Shown piece after piece: positions 28,082-36,090 of a DNA stretch of 64,000 nucleotides. The stretch is from UBA10349 sp003485905. GTDB taxonomy: Bacteria > Pseudomonadota > Gammaproteobacteria > Arenicellales > Arenicellaceae. The stretch lies in the NCBI GenBank assembly GCA_943787185.1, contig CALSLL010000002.1, positions 124,001 to 188,000 on the forward strand, read 5' to 3'. The position numbers and the translations under genes are program-made. The notes under the pieces are model-generated. The model did not search any database and was not told where the DNA came from. It saw only the letters and a list, made by a program, of their open reading frames with translations. The number at the start of each line of letters is the position of its first letter. Within the stretch, counting starts at the first letter, position 1.

Positions 28082-28612
28082 ATGTTCGATTTTACTAGTC
28101 TTGAGCCGATTTCCTCGGATGACGGCTACCGCCCAAATGTAGGCATCGTGCTGTCAAATGGTGCCGGTAAAGTATTTTGGGCGAGGCGCTCAAAGCATGA
28201 TGGTTGGCAGTTTCCTCAAGGAGGTATGCGACCAAATGAAACCCCGGACCAAGCCATGTATAGAGAGCTTAAAGAGGAAACGGGTTTGGATATTAGTCAT
28301 GTGCAACTGGTCGGGCATACTTCCGACTGGTTGCATTATGATCTTCCGCAACAGTTTTTTCGCCCGCCGTTTACGACCGCGTCGCGAAGGCGTAAACGTA
28401 TTCGAGGTCAGAAACAGATATGGTTTTTGTTGGAAATGGCTTGTGACGAATCAAGTGTTAAGTTGGATCGGTCCGCTAAGCCAGAGTTTGACGATTGGCG
28501 ATGGATTAATTATTGGGACGTTCTTGACGAAATCGTCGATTTTAAGCGTGATGTCTATCGAGAGGCGTTAGGTCAGTTATCGCATTACATGCCGCACGTT
28601 AAGCAGGTATAA
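28082..28612 (+). CDS. rppH: RNA pyrophosphohydrolase
   Basis: A 176-residue Nudix hydrolase that removes pyrophosphate from the 5' triphosphate of mRNA and so starts its decay. The Nudix box (GGMRPNETPDQ...RELKEETGL) covers residues 47-69. GYRPNVGI at 15-22 and WQFPQGG at 42-48 are typical of RppH. The N-terminal extension MFDFTSLEPISSDD is a little longer than in E. coli; no obvious Shine-Dalgarno precedes 28082. The stop codon is followed one base later by the GTG start of the transpeptidase gene, so the two are co-transcribed. Confidence 0.92.
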   Translation: MFDFTSLEPISSDDGYRPNVGIVLSNGAGKVFWARRSKHDGWQFPQGGMRPNETPDQAMYRELKEETGLDISHVQLVGHTSDWLHYDLPQQFFRPPFTTASRRRKRIRGQKQIWFLLEMACDESSVKLDRSAKPEFDDWRWINYWDVLDEIVDFKRDVYREALGQLSHYMPHVKQV

Positions 28613-28613
28613 G

Positions 28614-29897
28614 GTGCGGCTTATTATATTGAAATTGTTGTTGCGCATTATTTTCCTGGTTATAGCCGTTGTTTCGTCGGCGACCGCCGATGACGAACTC
28701 GGGCTATCAGCTGGCTTAAGCACCAACCCCATTGCTAGTTCTCAACCTATTGCGCGAGAGCAAATCGTGCAGCGAGTCGCCCCACTGGCGCGCGCAGGCG
28801 AGTTTCCCAGTGCAATAGAAGTGGATATCGATGGGGTCGTTATTAATGCGCGGGTTAACTATACGCTTGATGCGAGCCTGCATGATGCCTTGGCGGCAGT
28901 GTATCGAAGATACCGGCCAGATTTCGGGGCTTTTGTCGCAATTGATCCTGAGTCGGGCGCAATCCGTACCCTGACCAGTTTTATACGCGGGGAAGAGCAG
29001 CTGGATAATCTTTCCGTTCGAACAGCGTACCCGGCCGCATCGGTATTCAAAATAATTACTGCAACTGCTGCGATTGATTCAGGTAAAGCTACTCCAACCA
29101 CTGTGATGCCTTACAACGGCAAATCAACGAGTCTTTATAAATCACAGGTGTTGCGACATCAGGATAATAAGTGGACTCGCTATCCAGAATTGACGGAAGC
29201 ATTTGCCAAGTCGATAAACCCGGTTTTTGCGCGCATAGGAATTTATCAGGTGGGGGCTGTCAGTTTGAGGGATTATGCGGATCGATTTGGATTCGATCGC
29301 GCATTATTTAGCGATTTTGACCTCCGCCCTAGTGAAATGGGTTTGGCTCTAGACGATGAGTGGCAGATTGCAGAGGCGGCATCAGGTTATACGAAGGATA
29401 TTCTAATAAGTCCGGTCCATGCAGCAGCAATGGCAGCAGCGATTGTAAATGGTGGCAAGCTAATGGCCCCGCATATTGTGGAATCAATGGTTGATGGAGC
29501 CAATAAGCCTTTGTATCAATCTGAGATAGCCGAGCTTCAACAAATTATGGCGCCTTCAACGGCAATGGCGTTGAAGAAGCTGATGATGGCGACGGTGTCA
29601 CAAGGATCCGCAAGGCGTTCGTTTACTAATTATAAGAAGGACAAAAGTCTTCGTGAGGTCAGTGTTGGCGGCAAAACAGGTTCGCTGACCGGTTATTCAC
29701 CGCGAGGTCGACATGATTGGTTTGTGGGCTACGGTGAGGCCAAGGATGGAAGGAAGATAGCTTACGCTTCTTTGGTTATAAATAAAGAGAAGTGGTATGT
29801 CCGGTCAGCCATGGTCGCGCGATTATTTCTGCAGGAATATTTTGCAAAACCGGCAGAACCATTACCAGCGGAACTGGCGGTTGTGCCAATTAAATAG
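28614..29897 (+). CDS. Periplasmic penicillin-binding transpeptidase-like protein
   Basis: A 427-residue protein with a signal peptide (residues 1-25, SSATA). The transpeptidase domain has all three active-site motifs in order: SVFK (Ser143-Lys146), SIN (200-202) and KTGS (354-357). It lacks both the glycosyltransferase domain of class A PBPs and the PASTA or dimerisation module of FtsI-like class B PBPs, so it is a small standalone DD-transpeptidase, or a beta-lactamase-like enzyme of the same fold. It starts with GTG one base after rppH. The physiological substrate is presumably peptidoglycan. Convergent with rfaE2. Confidence 0.8.
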   Translation: MRLIILKLLLRIIFLVIAVVSSATADDELGLSAGLSTNPIASSQPIAREQIVQRVAPLARAGEFPSAIEVDIDGVVINARVNYTLDASLHDALAAVYRRYRPDFGAFVAIDPESGAIRTLTSFIRGEEQLDNLSVRTAYPAASVFKIITATAAIDSGKATPTTVMPYNGKSTSLYKSQVLRHQDNKWTRYPELTEAFAKSINPVFARIGIYQVGAVSLRDYADRFGFDRALFSDFDLRPSEMGLALDDEWQIAEAASGYTKDILISPVHAAAMAAAIVNGGKLMAPHIVESMVDGANKPLYQSEIAELQQIMAPSTAMALKKLMMATVSQGSARRSFTNYKKDKSLREVSVGGKTGSLTGYSPRGRHDWFVGYGEAKDGRKIAYASLVINKEKWYVRSAMVARLFLQEYFAKPAEPLPAELAVVPIK

Positions 29898-29963
29898 TGT
29901 GTTTTCTGGGGATAGCGGAGATGGGGTTATGAGTCGGTTTGGCTCGTGTTATAAAACTTTGCA

Positions 29964-30437
29964 CTAGCTATTTTTAATCTTTTCGATTAATCCGGTCGTA
30001 GACGTATGATACTTAAATGGGATTGAATGGACTGTGCCGCCCGAAGATAAAACATGATCGGCTCCGACAATTTTGTTTGCAGGCCAATCCCCGCCTTTTA
30101 CCAGAACTTGCGGGTTGATCAAATTGATTACTTCTTCAGGTGTGTCTTGATCAAACCATGTAACCAGATCCACACAACGAAGAGCTGCGATTATTTCGAC
30201 GCGAGCTTCTAGAGGGTTTAATGGGCGATTAATTGCTTTACCAAGGCGGTGAACCGAGGCGTCGGTATTAAGCGCCACCACGAGACTTTCACCTAGCTCG
30301 CGAGCAGCAAAAAGATAGTTAATGTGGCCACGATGCAGTATGTCGAAGCAACCGTTGGTAAATACCAGAGGATGAGTTAGTTCAGCGCATGCCGCGAGTG
30401 CGTTTTCTGGAGAAACAATAGGCGCACTAACATTCAC
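29964..30437 (-). CDS. rfaE2: D-glycero-beta-D-manno-heptose 1-phosphate adenylyltransferase
   Basis: A 157-residue nucleotidyltransferase corresponding to the C-terminal half of E. coli HldE; the kinase half is absent, so it is a separate protein. The nucleotide-binding site TNGCFDILHRGH contains the HxGH motif, and VLVKGGDW and KYHTSTT are conserved. It activates heptose phosphate to ADP-heptose for lipopolysaccharide core. It lies downstream of dolP (38 nt gap) on the same strand as gmhA, which makes the preceding isomerase, supporting a heptose role. Confidence 0.88.
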   Translation of the reverse strand: MNVSAPIVSPENALAACAELTHPLVFTNGCFDILHRGHINYLFAARELGESLVVALNTDASVHRLGKAINRPLNPLEARVEIIAALRCVDLVTWFDQDTPEEVINLINPQVLVKGGDWPANKIVGADHVLSSGGTVHSIPFKYHTSTTGLIEKIKNS

Positions 30438-30475
30438 TGTATGCTCTCTGAAACCATTAATTTGGGAAGCAAATG

Positions 30476-31090
30476 CTAGCTTTGATATTCAAATACTTTG
30501 ACTACGCGTACAACTCCGCGAACTGAACTAGCAATTTGCGTGGCTGCATCTGCTTCTGCAGCGGTAACGATTCCCATGAGGTATACATTGCCGTATTCTG
30601 ATTTAACCTTGATACGGTTGGCGTCAAGTTTTAGATTTTTAAACATCATAGATTTAACTTTGCTGGTTAGCCACGTATCGTTTGTGCGGCTAAAAAATGC
30701 TGTTTTGCCCGCGATTCGAGTTTCGTCCACTACTTGTCGTACACCGTCAATATTGGTCGCGTAGTTAGTGATCTGCTGTTTGGTGGATTCATCCGATATT
30801 TCACCAGTTAGAAGCAAGATACCATTAAAGCTTGTGCCGTTAAGGTGAGTATTGTTTCGCAAGGCGGAGTCCCGCAATATATGCTGTTTGAGTGTTAGCT
30901 CAATTGCATTGTCATCAAAGTACTCACCTAGAGATCGACGGTCATGGACGACGTCAACCGAAGTGATGGATGCTGCTCCTACGCCGACTGCCGCAGCAAC
31001 ACAGCCTAGAAGTGTCGTTCCAATAACGGCATTTAATGCGGCCACGCGAAGAAATCGTGAGATGGAAATAAAACTCTTTGAATTGTACAT
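30476..31090 (-). CDS. dolP: DolP-like outer-membrane BON-domain lipoprotein
   Basis: A 204-residue lipoprotein (lipobox TTLLGC, Cys30 by this start) with two BON domains: about 65-130 (HLNGTSFNGILLLTGEI) and about 135-203 (KVKSEYGNVYLMGIV). This is the E. coli YraP/DolP layout, a protein for outer-membrane integrity and BAM function. It sits in the conserved lpoA-yraN-gmhA-dolP order, and rfaE2 follows. Confidence 0.88.
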   Translation of the reverse strand: MYNSKSFISISRFLRVAALNAVIGTTLLGCVAAAVGVGAASITSVDVVHDRRSLGEYFDDNAIELTLKQHILRDSALRNNTHLNGTSFNGILLLTGEISDESTKQQITNYATNIDGVRQVVDETRIAGKTAFFSRTNDTWLTSKVKSMMFKNLKLDANRIKVKSEYGNVYLMGIVTAAEADAATQIASSVRGVVRVVKVFEYQS

Positions 31091-31213
31091 TCAGCAAGTC
31101 TCCTAAATTAGCTGAGCTGTTTCTTGAAGTCTACCGGAGAAAGAATTGTGAGGAAAACTGGTACGAGTTTATTAATGTAAACGTAACGATTGGGCGATGG
31201 GTGATTTTATTTA

Positions 31214-31795
31214 TTAGCTGTCGAGTTGGTAATCGATTAGCTCACAAAGGCAATGAATTATTAGCCCGTGAACTTCTTGTATTCGTGCTGTGGAGCTACC
31301 TGGCACACATATTTCTAGGTCATTGTCAGTTAATAAGTTCGATAGAGCCCCGCCATCTTTACCGTTAAGAATGATATTGGCAATACCCTTGTCGTGCGCT
31401 GCTCTGCAGGCTTCCAAAATATTCGCGGAGTTTCCTGAGGTGGTGATCAAAAAAACCAGGTCGTTTGGACTAGCCAAGGCATTAATTTGCTTTGAGAACA
31501 CAAGCGAGAAATCGTAATCATTGCCAATAGAACTTAGAGTTGAACCATCGGCGGTGAGTGTAATGCCTGGTAATTCACGTCGTTCATCCTTATAGCGATT
31601 CAGTAACTCTGATGATAAGTGTTGAGCATCCGCTGCAGATCCTCCATTTCCACAAATCATAATTTTACCGCCAGCGGCGAAGCACTTGAGCATCTTCTCA
31701 GCCGCGCCCGCAATTATCTGGTCGAGTGATATGGCGGATGAAATAGTGTCGACACTTTCTTTGAAAGCGCGCTGAACAATATCGGTCGGGTTCAT
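31214..31795 (-). CDS. gmhA: SIS-domain phosphoheptose isomerase (GmhA/DiaA family)
   Basis: A 193-residue SIS protein. The sugar-phosphate loop is GNGGSAADAQH (49-59), Glu63 sits in the SSEL segment and a His in ARIQEVH (176) matches the catalytic position of GmhA. The chromosomal position equals that of DiaA, the E. coli initiator-associating relative that lacks catalysis. Here the catalytic Glu and His are kept and rfaE2 lies two genes downstream, so isomerisation of sedoheptulose 7-phosphate is the more likely activity. The upstream neighbour is the damaged yraN. Confidence 0.82.
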   Translation of the reverse strand: MNPTDIVQRAFKESVDTISSAISLDQIIAGAAEKMLKCFAAGGKIMICGNGGSAADAQHLSSELLNRYKDERRELPGITLTADGSTLSSIGNDYDFSLVFSKQINALASPNDLVFLITTSGNSANILEACRAAHDKGIANIILNGKDGGALSNLLTDNDLEICVPGSSTARIQEVHGLIIHCLCELIDYQLDS

Positions 31796-31825
31796 AATTG
31801 GCAGGTATTAAGGCTATTGTTTGTA

Positions 31826-32177
31826 TTAGAACGCATTTTTGATCCAATCGACAGCTGGTGAGGCAATATTTCCGCTTAGACCGACGGTGTCAAACCGGCA
31901 ATCAACGTTATTGAGCTTGTGTTTACCTAGGTAGCTTTCTGCAGTAATCCTGATTTTATTTTGCTTGCTTGCTTGGGGTGATTGTTTCAAGCGGTGAGCC
32001 ATGAGCTGTGTTTTTTCGATACCGAACCTCAATAAATATCAGGGTATCCGATTCTTGCATAATCAAATCTATCTCTCCCATGCGGGAGTAAAAGTTAGAC
32101 TCAATAAATTTAAGTCCTTGATTTTTAAGGAATTGTTTGGCGATTTTCTCTGCTTGTCGTCCGATCGAAGTAGCCAT
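31826..32177 (-). pseudogene. yraN: YraN family endonuclease-like protein, frameshifted
   Basis: The 5' part (32177 to about 31970) encodes the YraN N-terminus: GRQAEKIAKQFLKNQG, GEIDLIM and FIEVRYR. It then runs into TAA at 31958-31956. The 3' part continues in another frame (SKQNKIRITAESYLG, CRFDTVG) to 31826. The break lies exactly in a run of GCAA repeats; removing one 4-nt unit restores the full protein, about 116 residues (PSKQNKIRI). YraN is a small conserved protein of unclear role, an XRE/endonuclease-like fold. Start at 32177 overlaps lpoA by 53 nt. It is either decay or a slipped-strand error. Confidence 0.85.
31961..31975. repeat. Tandem TTGC repeat at the yraN frameshift
   Basis: Three full TTGC units plus TTG (plus strand) in the middle of yraN. 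The number of units sets the downstream frame: three gives a frameshift, two would restore it. This is a simple repeat able to slip. Confidence 0.85.
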
Positions 32178-34044
32178 TTTCTGCGCTGTTTGTTGCTGGT
32201 GCGGGTGCTAATGATATGGGGTTAAATTGTGTTTGTTCACTTTCTAGTACAGCGTGTAACTCTCCACTGTCGAATTTAGCCCATGATGGCGATCTATAGA
32301 TCTTCCCATCTCGATTAAGTGTAATTACCCCGGATTTTCCTGAAAACGATAGATCGGAGCTTGTCGTTTGCGATAACACAGAAACTAGAAAGTAAGCGTC
32401 GGCACCCAGAGCATGCAACGACGATTCACCCCCGGGTTTAAGAGATGTCGAAATCACAGGAAAAACGGTGCCATCAAGATCGCGATTGTTTGCCACATCC
32501 GGGTTCCCATCGTAAAGCTGCGAACTTGCATAGATATTTAGGTCATGGCCCTGATGAAAACTTAGTTGAGGACGGATCAGGCGACCGGCATCTGGCCTTG
32601 CAAGAAGTAATACCGCATCTAGCGAGCGATCACGTCGGGGTTGAAATTGAATGTTGGCGCCGAGTGCAGATTGTAGTGTGGCTTTGCGTCGTTCACTTAA
32701 ATCAATACCAAGCAAATTACGAATTTCTCTTGAGAAATCGACAGCACCATCATAGTAAATTTGCTCTCGGGCAATTTTCCCACCTAGCCTTAGCCATTCA
32801 CTCCGAAAGCTTTCTAGGTACCGATTGCTCCAATTCTGGTTTGGGTGAAACGTAACTATCGAGCGATGCCCATCGTTATAGATTTTTCCAGCAACGGCCC
32901 GAGCTTCGTTCTCCGGAGAAAAATCAAAATGAGTCAGATTTTTGTTTGGTTGGTAGGTCGGGCTATCTGGAGTGCCGAGCATCAGCGTTTGAGTGGCGCC
33001 CGTGGCGATACTTGAAACATAACGAGCGGCTTCGCGACCGAGCGGGCCGACAATGAATTCGATGCCTGAATTGACTGCATTTTGATAGTAACGTCCGGTC
33101 AAACTTGTATCTGCTCCTGTATCAATCAGCTGTACATTTGGCTTGAATGGGCTTGGGTCATTGCTGTGAGCAGTTCTAAAGCCTTGTTCTACTTCGCTGG
33201 CAGAGCTAGAAAACCGAGATGACAAAGGTAGTAATAACGCTATGTTTCGTGGGGCATTAGCGGGCCACGAAGGAACTTGGAGCATTTTTGTTGTCGAGCG
33301 GCCTATCTCTTCTGTGGGGTAAGTTGAGGTGTAGGGCGAAGGGTAGGTTGGATTGTTATTGTTTTGGCGTGATGCGGTGATCCGGCTAAGCACTTGTTGG
33401 CTTAAATTACTTGAGTTTAATTGTGCAATTTGCTCGGCATTAAGGCTCTCGATTATTACGCGTATTTGCTCGTCATTTTGAGACCGCGACAGCCTGTCAT
33501 CTAAGTAATTTTCTCTCTGCACCAAGCTATTGATTGAGTTTGAAATTCGTCCTTGTCGGTATTCTAAAAATCCGCGTAGGCGCCAGTATTTTTGCAAGCT
33601 GTTGCGATTTCCTATCGCTTGTAAATTGATTGTTTGAACGTTTCTCCAGGCGCTATCGTAGTTTTGGTTCCGATACAGTGCTGTTGCTTGCAGGATCCGG
33701 TAAGTTTGTTGGTCTGTGGTGCTAAGTTCGGTGCGCAAAATTTCTGATAGCACGTTTGATGCAGACAGGGTTCTACCTGAATCCATTAATAATTCCGCGG
33801 CTTCAAGTTGCGTTTTTGATTTTAATCCACCGCTCAAATATCGTGCTTCGTTAATTTTGTTTTGTGCCAGTATGATAGGGTCCTGCTGCGGTTTGTTTAT
33901 GTCAGCTGCCCCTATCTCGCCAGAGGTTTCGGGGATTTGTGCGCCAGGTGTTGCTATAACGGTGATCTCTGGACGAGTTGGTTCTTCATAGCGTGGTGTG
34001 GTTTCGCAAGCGCTAACGATGAGCCCCAAACTGACCGCAATCAT
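32125..34044 (-). CDS. lpoA: LpoA-like outer-membrane activator of peptidoglycan synthesis
   Basis: A 639-residue lipoprotein (from ATG at 34044; SAC lipobox, GLIVSAC) with TPR-like helices in the N-terminal third (about 60-210) and a periplasmic-binding-protein-like C-terminal domain (about 255-620). The latter has blocks such as NIALLLPLSSRF, FIVGPLGREAARY, HRSIVTFHP and DAVLLLARPDAG. LpoA activates PBP1a from the outer membrane. The n-region before the hydrophobic core is poor in basic residues, so a start further upstream (for example GTG at 34062) is possible. It is divergent from rsmI, the usual partner of the yraN block. Confidence 0.85.
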   Translation of the reverse strand: MIAVSLGLIVSACETTPRYEEPTRPEITVIATPGAQIPETSGEIGAADINKPQQDPIILAQNKINEARYLSGGLKSKTQLEAAELLMDSGRTLSASNVLSEILRTELSTTDQQTYRILQATALYRNQNYDSAWRNVQTINLQAIGNRNSLQKYWRLRGFLEYRQGRISNSINSLVQRENYLDDRLSRSQNDEQIRVIIESLNAEQIAQLNSSNLSQQVLSRITASRQNNNNPTYPSPYTSTYPTEEIGRSTTKMLQVPSWPANAPRNIALLLPLSSRFSSSASEVEQGFRTAHSNDPSPFKPNVQLIDTGADTSLTGRYYQNAVNSGIEFIVGPLGREAARYVSSIATGATQTLMLGTPDSPTYQPNKNLTHFDFSPENEARAVAGKIYNDGHRSIVTFHPNQNWSNRYLESFRSEWLRLGGKIAREQIYYDGAVDFSREIRNLLGIDLSERRKATLQSALGANIQFQPRRDRSLDAVLLLARPDAGRLIRPQLSFHQGHDLNIYASSQLYDGNPDVANNRDLDGTVFPVISTSLKPGGESSLHALGADAYFLVSVLSQTTSSDLSFSGKSGVITLNRDGKIYRSPSWAKFDSGELHAVLESEQTQFNPISLAPAPATNSAENGYFDRTTSRENRQTIP

Positions 34045-34169
34045 TGCGCGCGCATAAATCACTAGCTCCCGCTGATTAGTTTTTAATTTAAGACAATTTG
34101 GTAAAAAGTGATTCAATTGATTTAGTGCGCCTAATTAGAATAGTTAAAGTATAACGAGAGTCGTCTATT

Positions 34170-35006
34170 ATGCCCAAGGCTGGAGTGTTATTTATTGTTG
34201 CAACGCCAATTGGTAATGTTGGCGATATAAGTGCGCGTGCCTGTGAGACGCTTTCTTCGGTAAGTATTGTCCTCGCTGAAGATACTCGGCATAGCAGTGG
34301 GTTGTTAAAGCGGTTGGGTATTAAAGCTGATTTGCATTCCTATCACCAACACAATGAGGAGGCCAGAACTGATTGGGCACTAGAGCGATTGAAAATGGGC
34401 GAAGATTTGGCCTTGATTAGCGATGCTGGCACTCCCCTATTGAGTGATCCAGGGTATCGTTTGGTACAAGGGGCGCACGACAATGGAATTCGTGTTGAAC
34501 CAATTCCAGGTGCCTCGTCAATTATGGCTGCATTGTCTGTTGCCGGATTACCGTCCGATCGGTTCTTCTTTGAAGGGTTTTTACCTTCAAAGTCCGGTAG
34601 CCGTAAAGCTCGGTTGGGTGAATTGCGAAGTTTTCCGCACACGTTAATTTTCCTTGAATCGCCGCATCGGGTTTTGGCGTGCATAGAGGATATGCTGGCT
34701 ATTTTTGGTGAAAACCGGGTAGCAGTTGTAGCGCGGGAGCTTACTAAACTACACGAAACTGTTTATAAGCAGAATTTGGCGGAATTGCACAAATGGATGT
34801 TGAGCGACCCGAATCAAGTGCGCGGTGAATTTGTAATACTGGTTTCAGGTGCTGAGCCTGAAGAGGCTACTCAGAAAGACGTGGATGGGTTGCTAGAGAT
34901 CTTACTGGCCGACCTAAGTGCTAAAAAAGCGGCAACCGTGGCTGCCCAAATCACAGGTAAGAAGAAAAACCAACTGTACCAACGAATATTGGAGTTAAAT
35001 AAATAA
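34170..35006 (+). CDS. rsmI: 16S rRNA (cytidine1402-2'-O)-methyltransferase
   Basis: A 278-residue SAM-dependent enzyme of the tetrapyrrole-methylase fold that modifies C1402 in the decoding centre. Motifs: FIVATPIGNVGDIS, AEDTRHS, SDAGTPLLSDPGY, PIPGASS and EGFLP. The ATG at 34170 gives MPKAGVLFIVATP. It is divergent from lpoA, and a small TAACAGC/GCTGTTA hairpin overlaps its stop codon just before rnpB. Confidence 0.95.
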   Translation: MPKAGVLFIVATPIGNVGDISARACETLSSVSIVLAEDTRHSSGLLKRLGIKADLHSYHQHNEEARTDWALERLKMGEDLALISDAGTPLLSDPGYRLVQGAHDNGIRVEPIPGASSIMAALSVAGLPSDRFFFEGFLPSKSGSRKARLGELRSFPHTLIFLESPHRVLACIEDMLAIFGENRVAVVARELTKLHETVYKQNLAELHKWMLSDPNQVRGEFVILVSGAEPEEATQKDVDGLLEILLADLSAKKAATVAAQITGKKKNQLYQRILELNK

Positions 35007-35049
35007 CAGCAATGCTGTTACCCGTGGTTGCGGGGGTATAGAATGCGCA

Positions 35050-35387
35050 ACGAGCCAGCTGGGCAATCGCTCTTACCGTAAGGTTTGGGAGGAAAGTCCG
35101 GGCTCCATAGGGCAGGGTGCCAGGTAACGCCTGGGCGACGTGAGTCGATGGCAAGTGCCACAGAAAATATACCGCCAGCGTGCTGGTAAGGGTGAAATGG
35201 TGCGGTAAGAGCGCACCGCATTGCTGGTAACAGTGATGGCAGGGTAAACCCCACCTGGAGCAAGACCAAATAGGAACCCTAAAGGCGCTGCCCGCGCTGG
35301 GTTCGGGTAGGTTGCTTGAGGCATTTGGCGACAAATGTCCCAGATGAATGATTGTCCTAGACAGAACCCGGCTTATAGGCTGGCTCA
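35050..35387 (+). ncRNA. rnpB: RNase P RNA, bacterial type A
   Basis: The catalytic RNA that trims the 5' leader of pre-tRNA. The conserved 5' core GAGGAAAGTCCGGG starts at 35089, the motif AGGGTGAAA and the GGTAAGAGCGCACC segment are in the middle, and ACAGAACCCGGCTTAT is at 35361-35376. The outer P1 helix pairs GAGCCAGC (35052-35059) with GCTGGCTC (35379-35386); seven T follow directly (35388-35394), which makes it also the terminator. About 338 nt, a normal length. A TATAGAAT box is at 35037-35044. ORFs overlapping it are not genes. Confidence 0.95.
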
Positions 35388-35544
35388 TTTTTTTAATTCG
35401 ATTTAGCGTGCCCTAGTTAGCAGCTGAAAGCCCTAGACAGATATTGCTTTTAACATTCAGTTTGTTGAGAAATAAACTTAATGTAACTTGTTAATAAACA
35501 GCGCGAAATCCACTTAAGTCTTTGATGTAAAAGCAAATATTCGC

Positions 35545-35572
35545 TTGACTTGACTTTGTAGGTCACTATAGT
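35545..35572 (+). promoter_or_regulatory. Candidate sigma70 promoter of the dcw operon
   Basis: TTGACT (35545-35550), 16-bp spacer and TATAGT (35567-35572), with transcription expected to start near 35579. It drives mraZ, about 50 nt downstream, and the following cluster. A second TTGACT lies at 35550-35555 in the spacer. The region between rnpB (35394) and here shows nothing else. Confidence 0.7.
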
Positions 35573-35635
35573 GTCATTTCGTGTCAAATAGTGGTGAAAA
35601 GTGTCTAAAAGGCACTAATTGTGTGAAAAAGTGTT
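35571..35635 (+). promoter_or_regulatory. 10-bp phased GTG repeat array, candidate MraZ operator
   Basis: GTG begins at exactly 10-bp steps: 35571, 35581, 35591, 35601, 35621 and 35631, with one degenerate unit at 35611 (GGCAC). Most units read GTGTC or GTGTG followed by A/T-rich pentamers. The array begins at the -10 box and runs into the start of mraZ. MraZ regulators bind short direct repeats with 10-bp spacing upstream of their own gene, so this is probably the autorepression site. Confidence 0.7.
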
Positions 35636-36086
35636 TCGTGGCGTAAATAGTATGAATCTGGATGCGAAAGGGCGATTTGTTATGCCTAATCGTTATCGGG
35701 ATTTATTGCAGCGGTCTTCGGGGGGCAGTGTGATTGTAACTGTAAGCCCGCAAGAGCGCTGTTTATGGCTGTACCCACTACCTGAGTGGGACGTAGTTGA
35801 GCGAAAGGTTGTGCAGCTACCGAGCTTTGATCCGCGCTCTCAGCGCTTGAAGCGAATGCTCATTGGGCACGCTACTGATGTTGATCTCGATGGTACCGGT
35901 CGGGTTCTGTTGTCCGCGCCGTTGCGTGAATTTGCTGGTTTGGGTAAGAAGATTGTTGTTATTGGGCAAGGGAACAAATTTGAGATATGGAGCGACGAGG
36001 CATGGTCCTCAAGTCGAGATGTCTGGATGGAAGATGATTTTGAGGATATGCCTGCCTCAGCTGAAATAAGTACGCTCTCCTTATAA
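35631..36086 (+). CDS. mraZ: MraZ transcriptional regulator
   Basis: A 151-residue regulator from a GTG at 35631: FRGVNSMNLDAKGRFVMPNR is the standard N-terminus, so the open frame starting at 35619 should be trimmed. Two AbrB-like swapped-hairpin halves each carry a DAKGR or DxTGR motif (NLDAKGR, DLDGTGR). MraZ forms a ring-shaped oligomer and controls the dcw operon through repeats like those just upstream. rsmH follows after 4 nt. Confidence 0.93.
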   Translation: MFRGVNSMNLDAKGRFVMPNRYRDLLQRSSGGSVIVTVSPQERCLWLYPLPEWDVVERKVVQLPSFDPRSQRLKRMLIGHATDVDLDGTGRVLLSAPLREFAGLGKKIVVIGQGNKFEIWSDEAWSSSRDVWMEDDFEDMPASAEISTLSL

Positions 36087-36090
36087 ACGC

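Noticed and set aside
32445..32855. Plus-strand frame of 136 codons over lpoA
   Set aside because: Antisense to a recognised gene and composed of repeated basic and His residues without a family match.
35018..35388. Several minus-strand open frames over 80-145 codons
   Set aside because: They lie on the RNase P RNA gene and have no family features.
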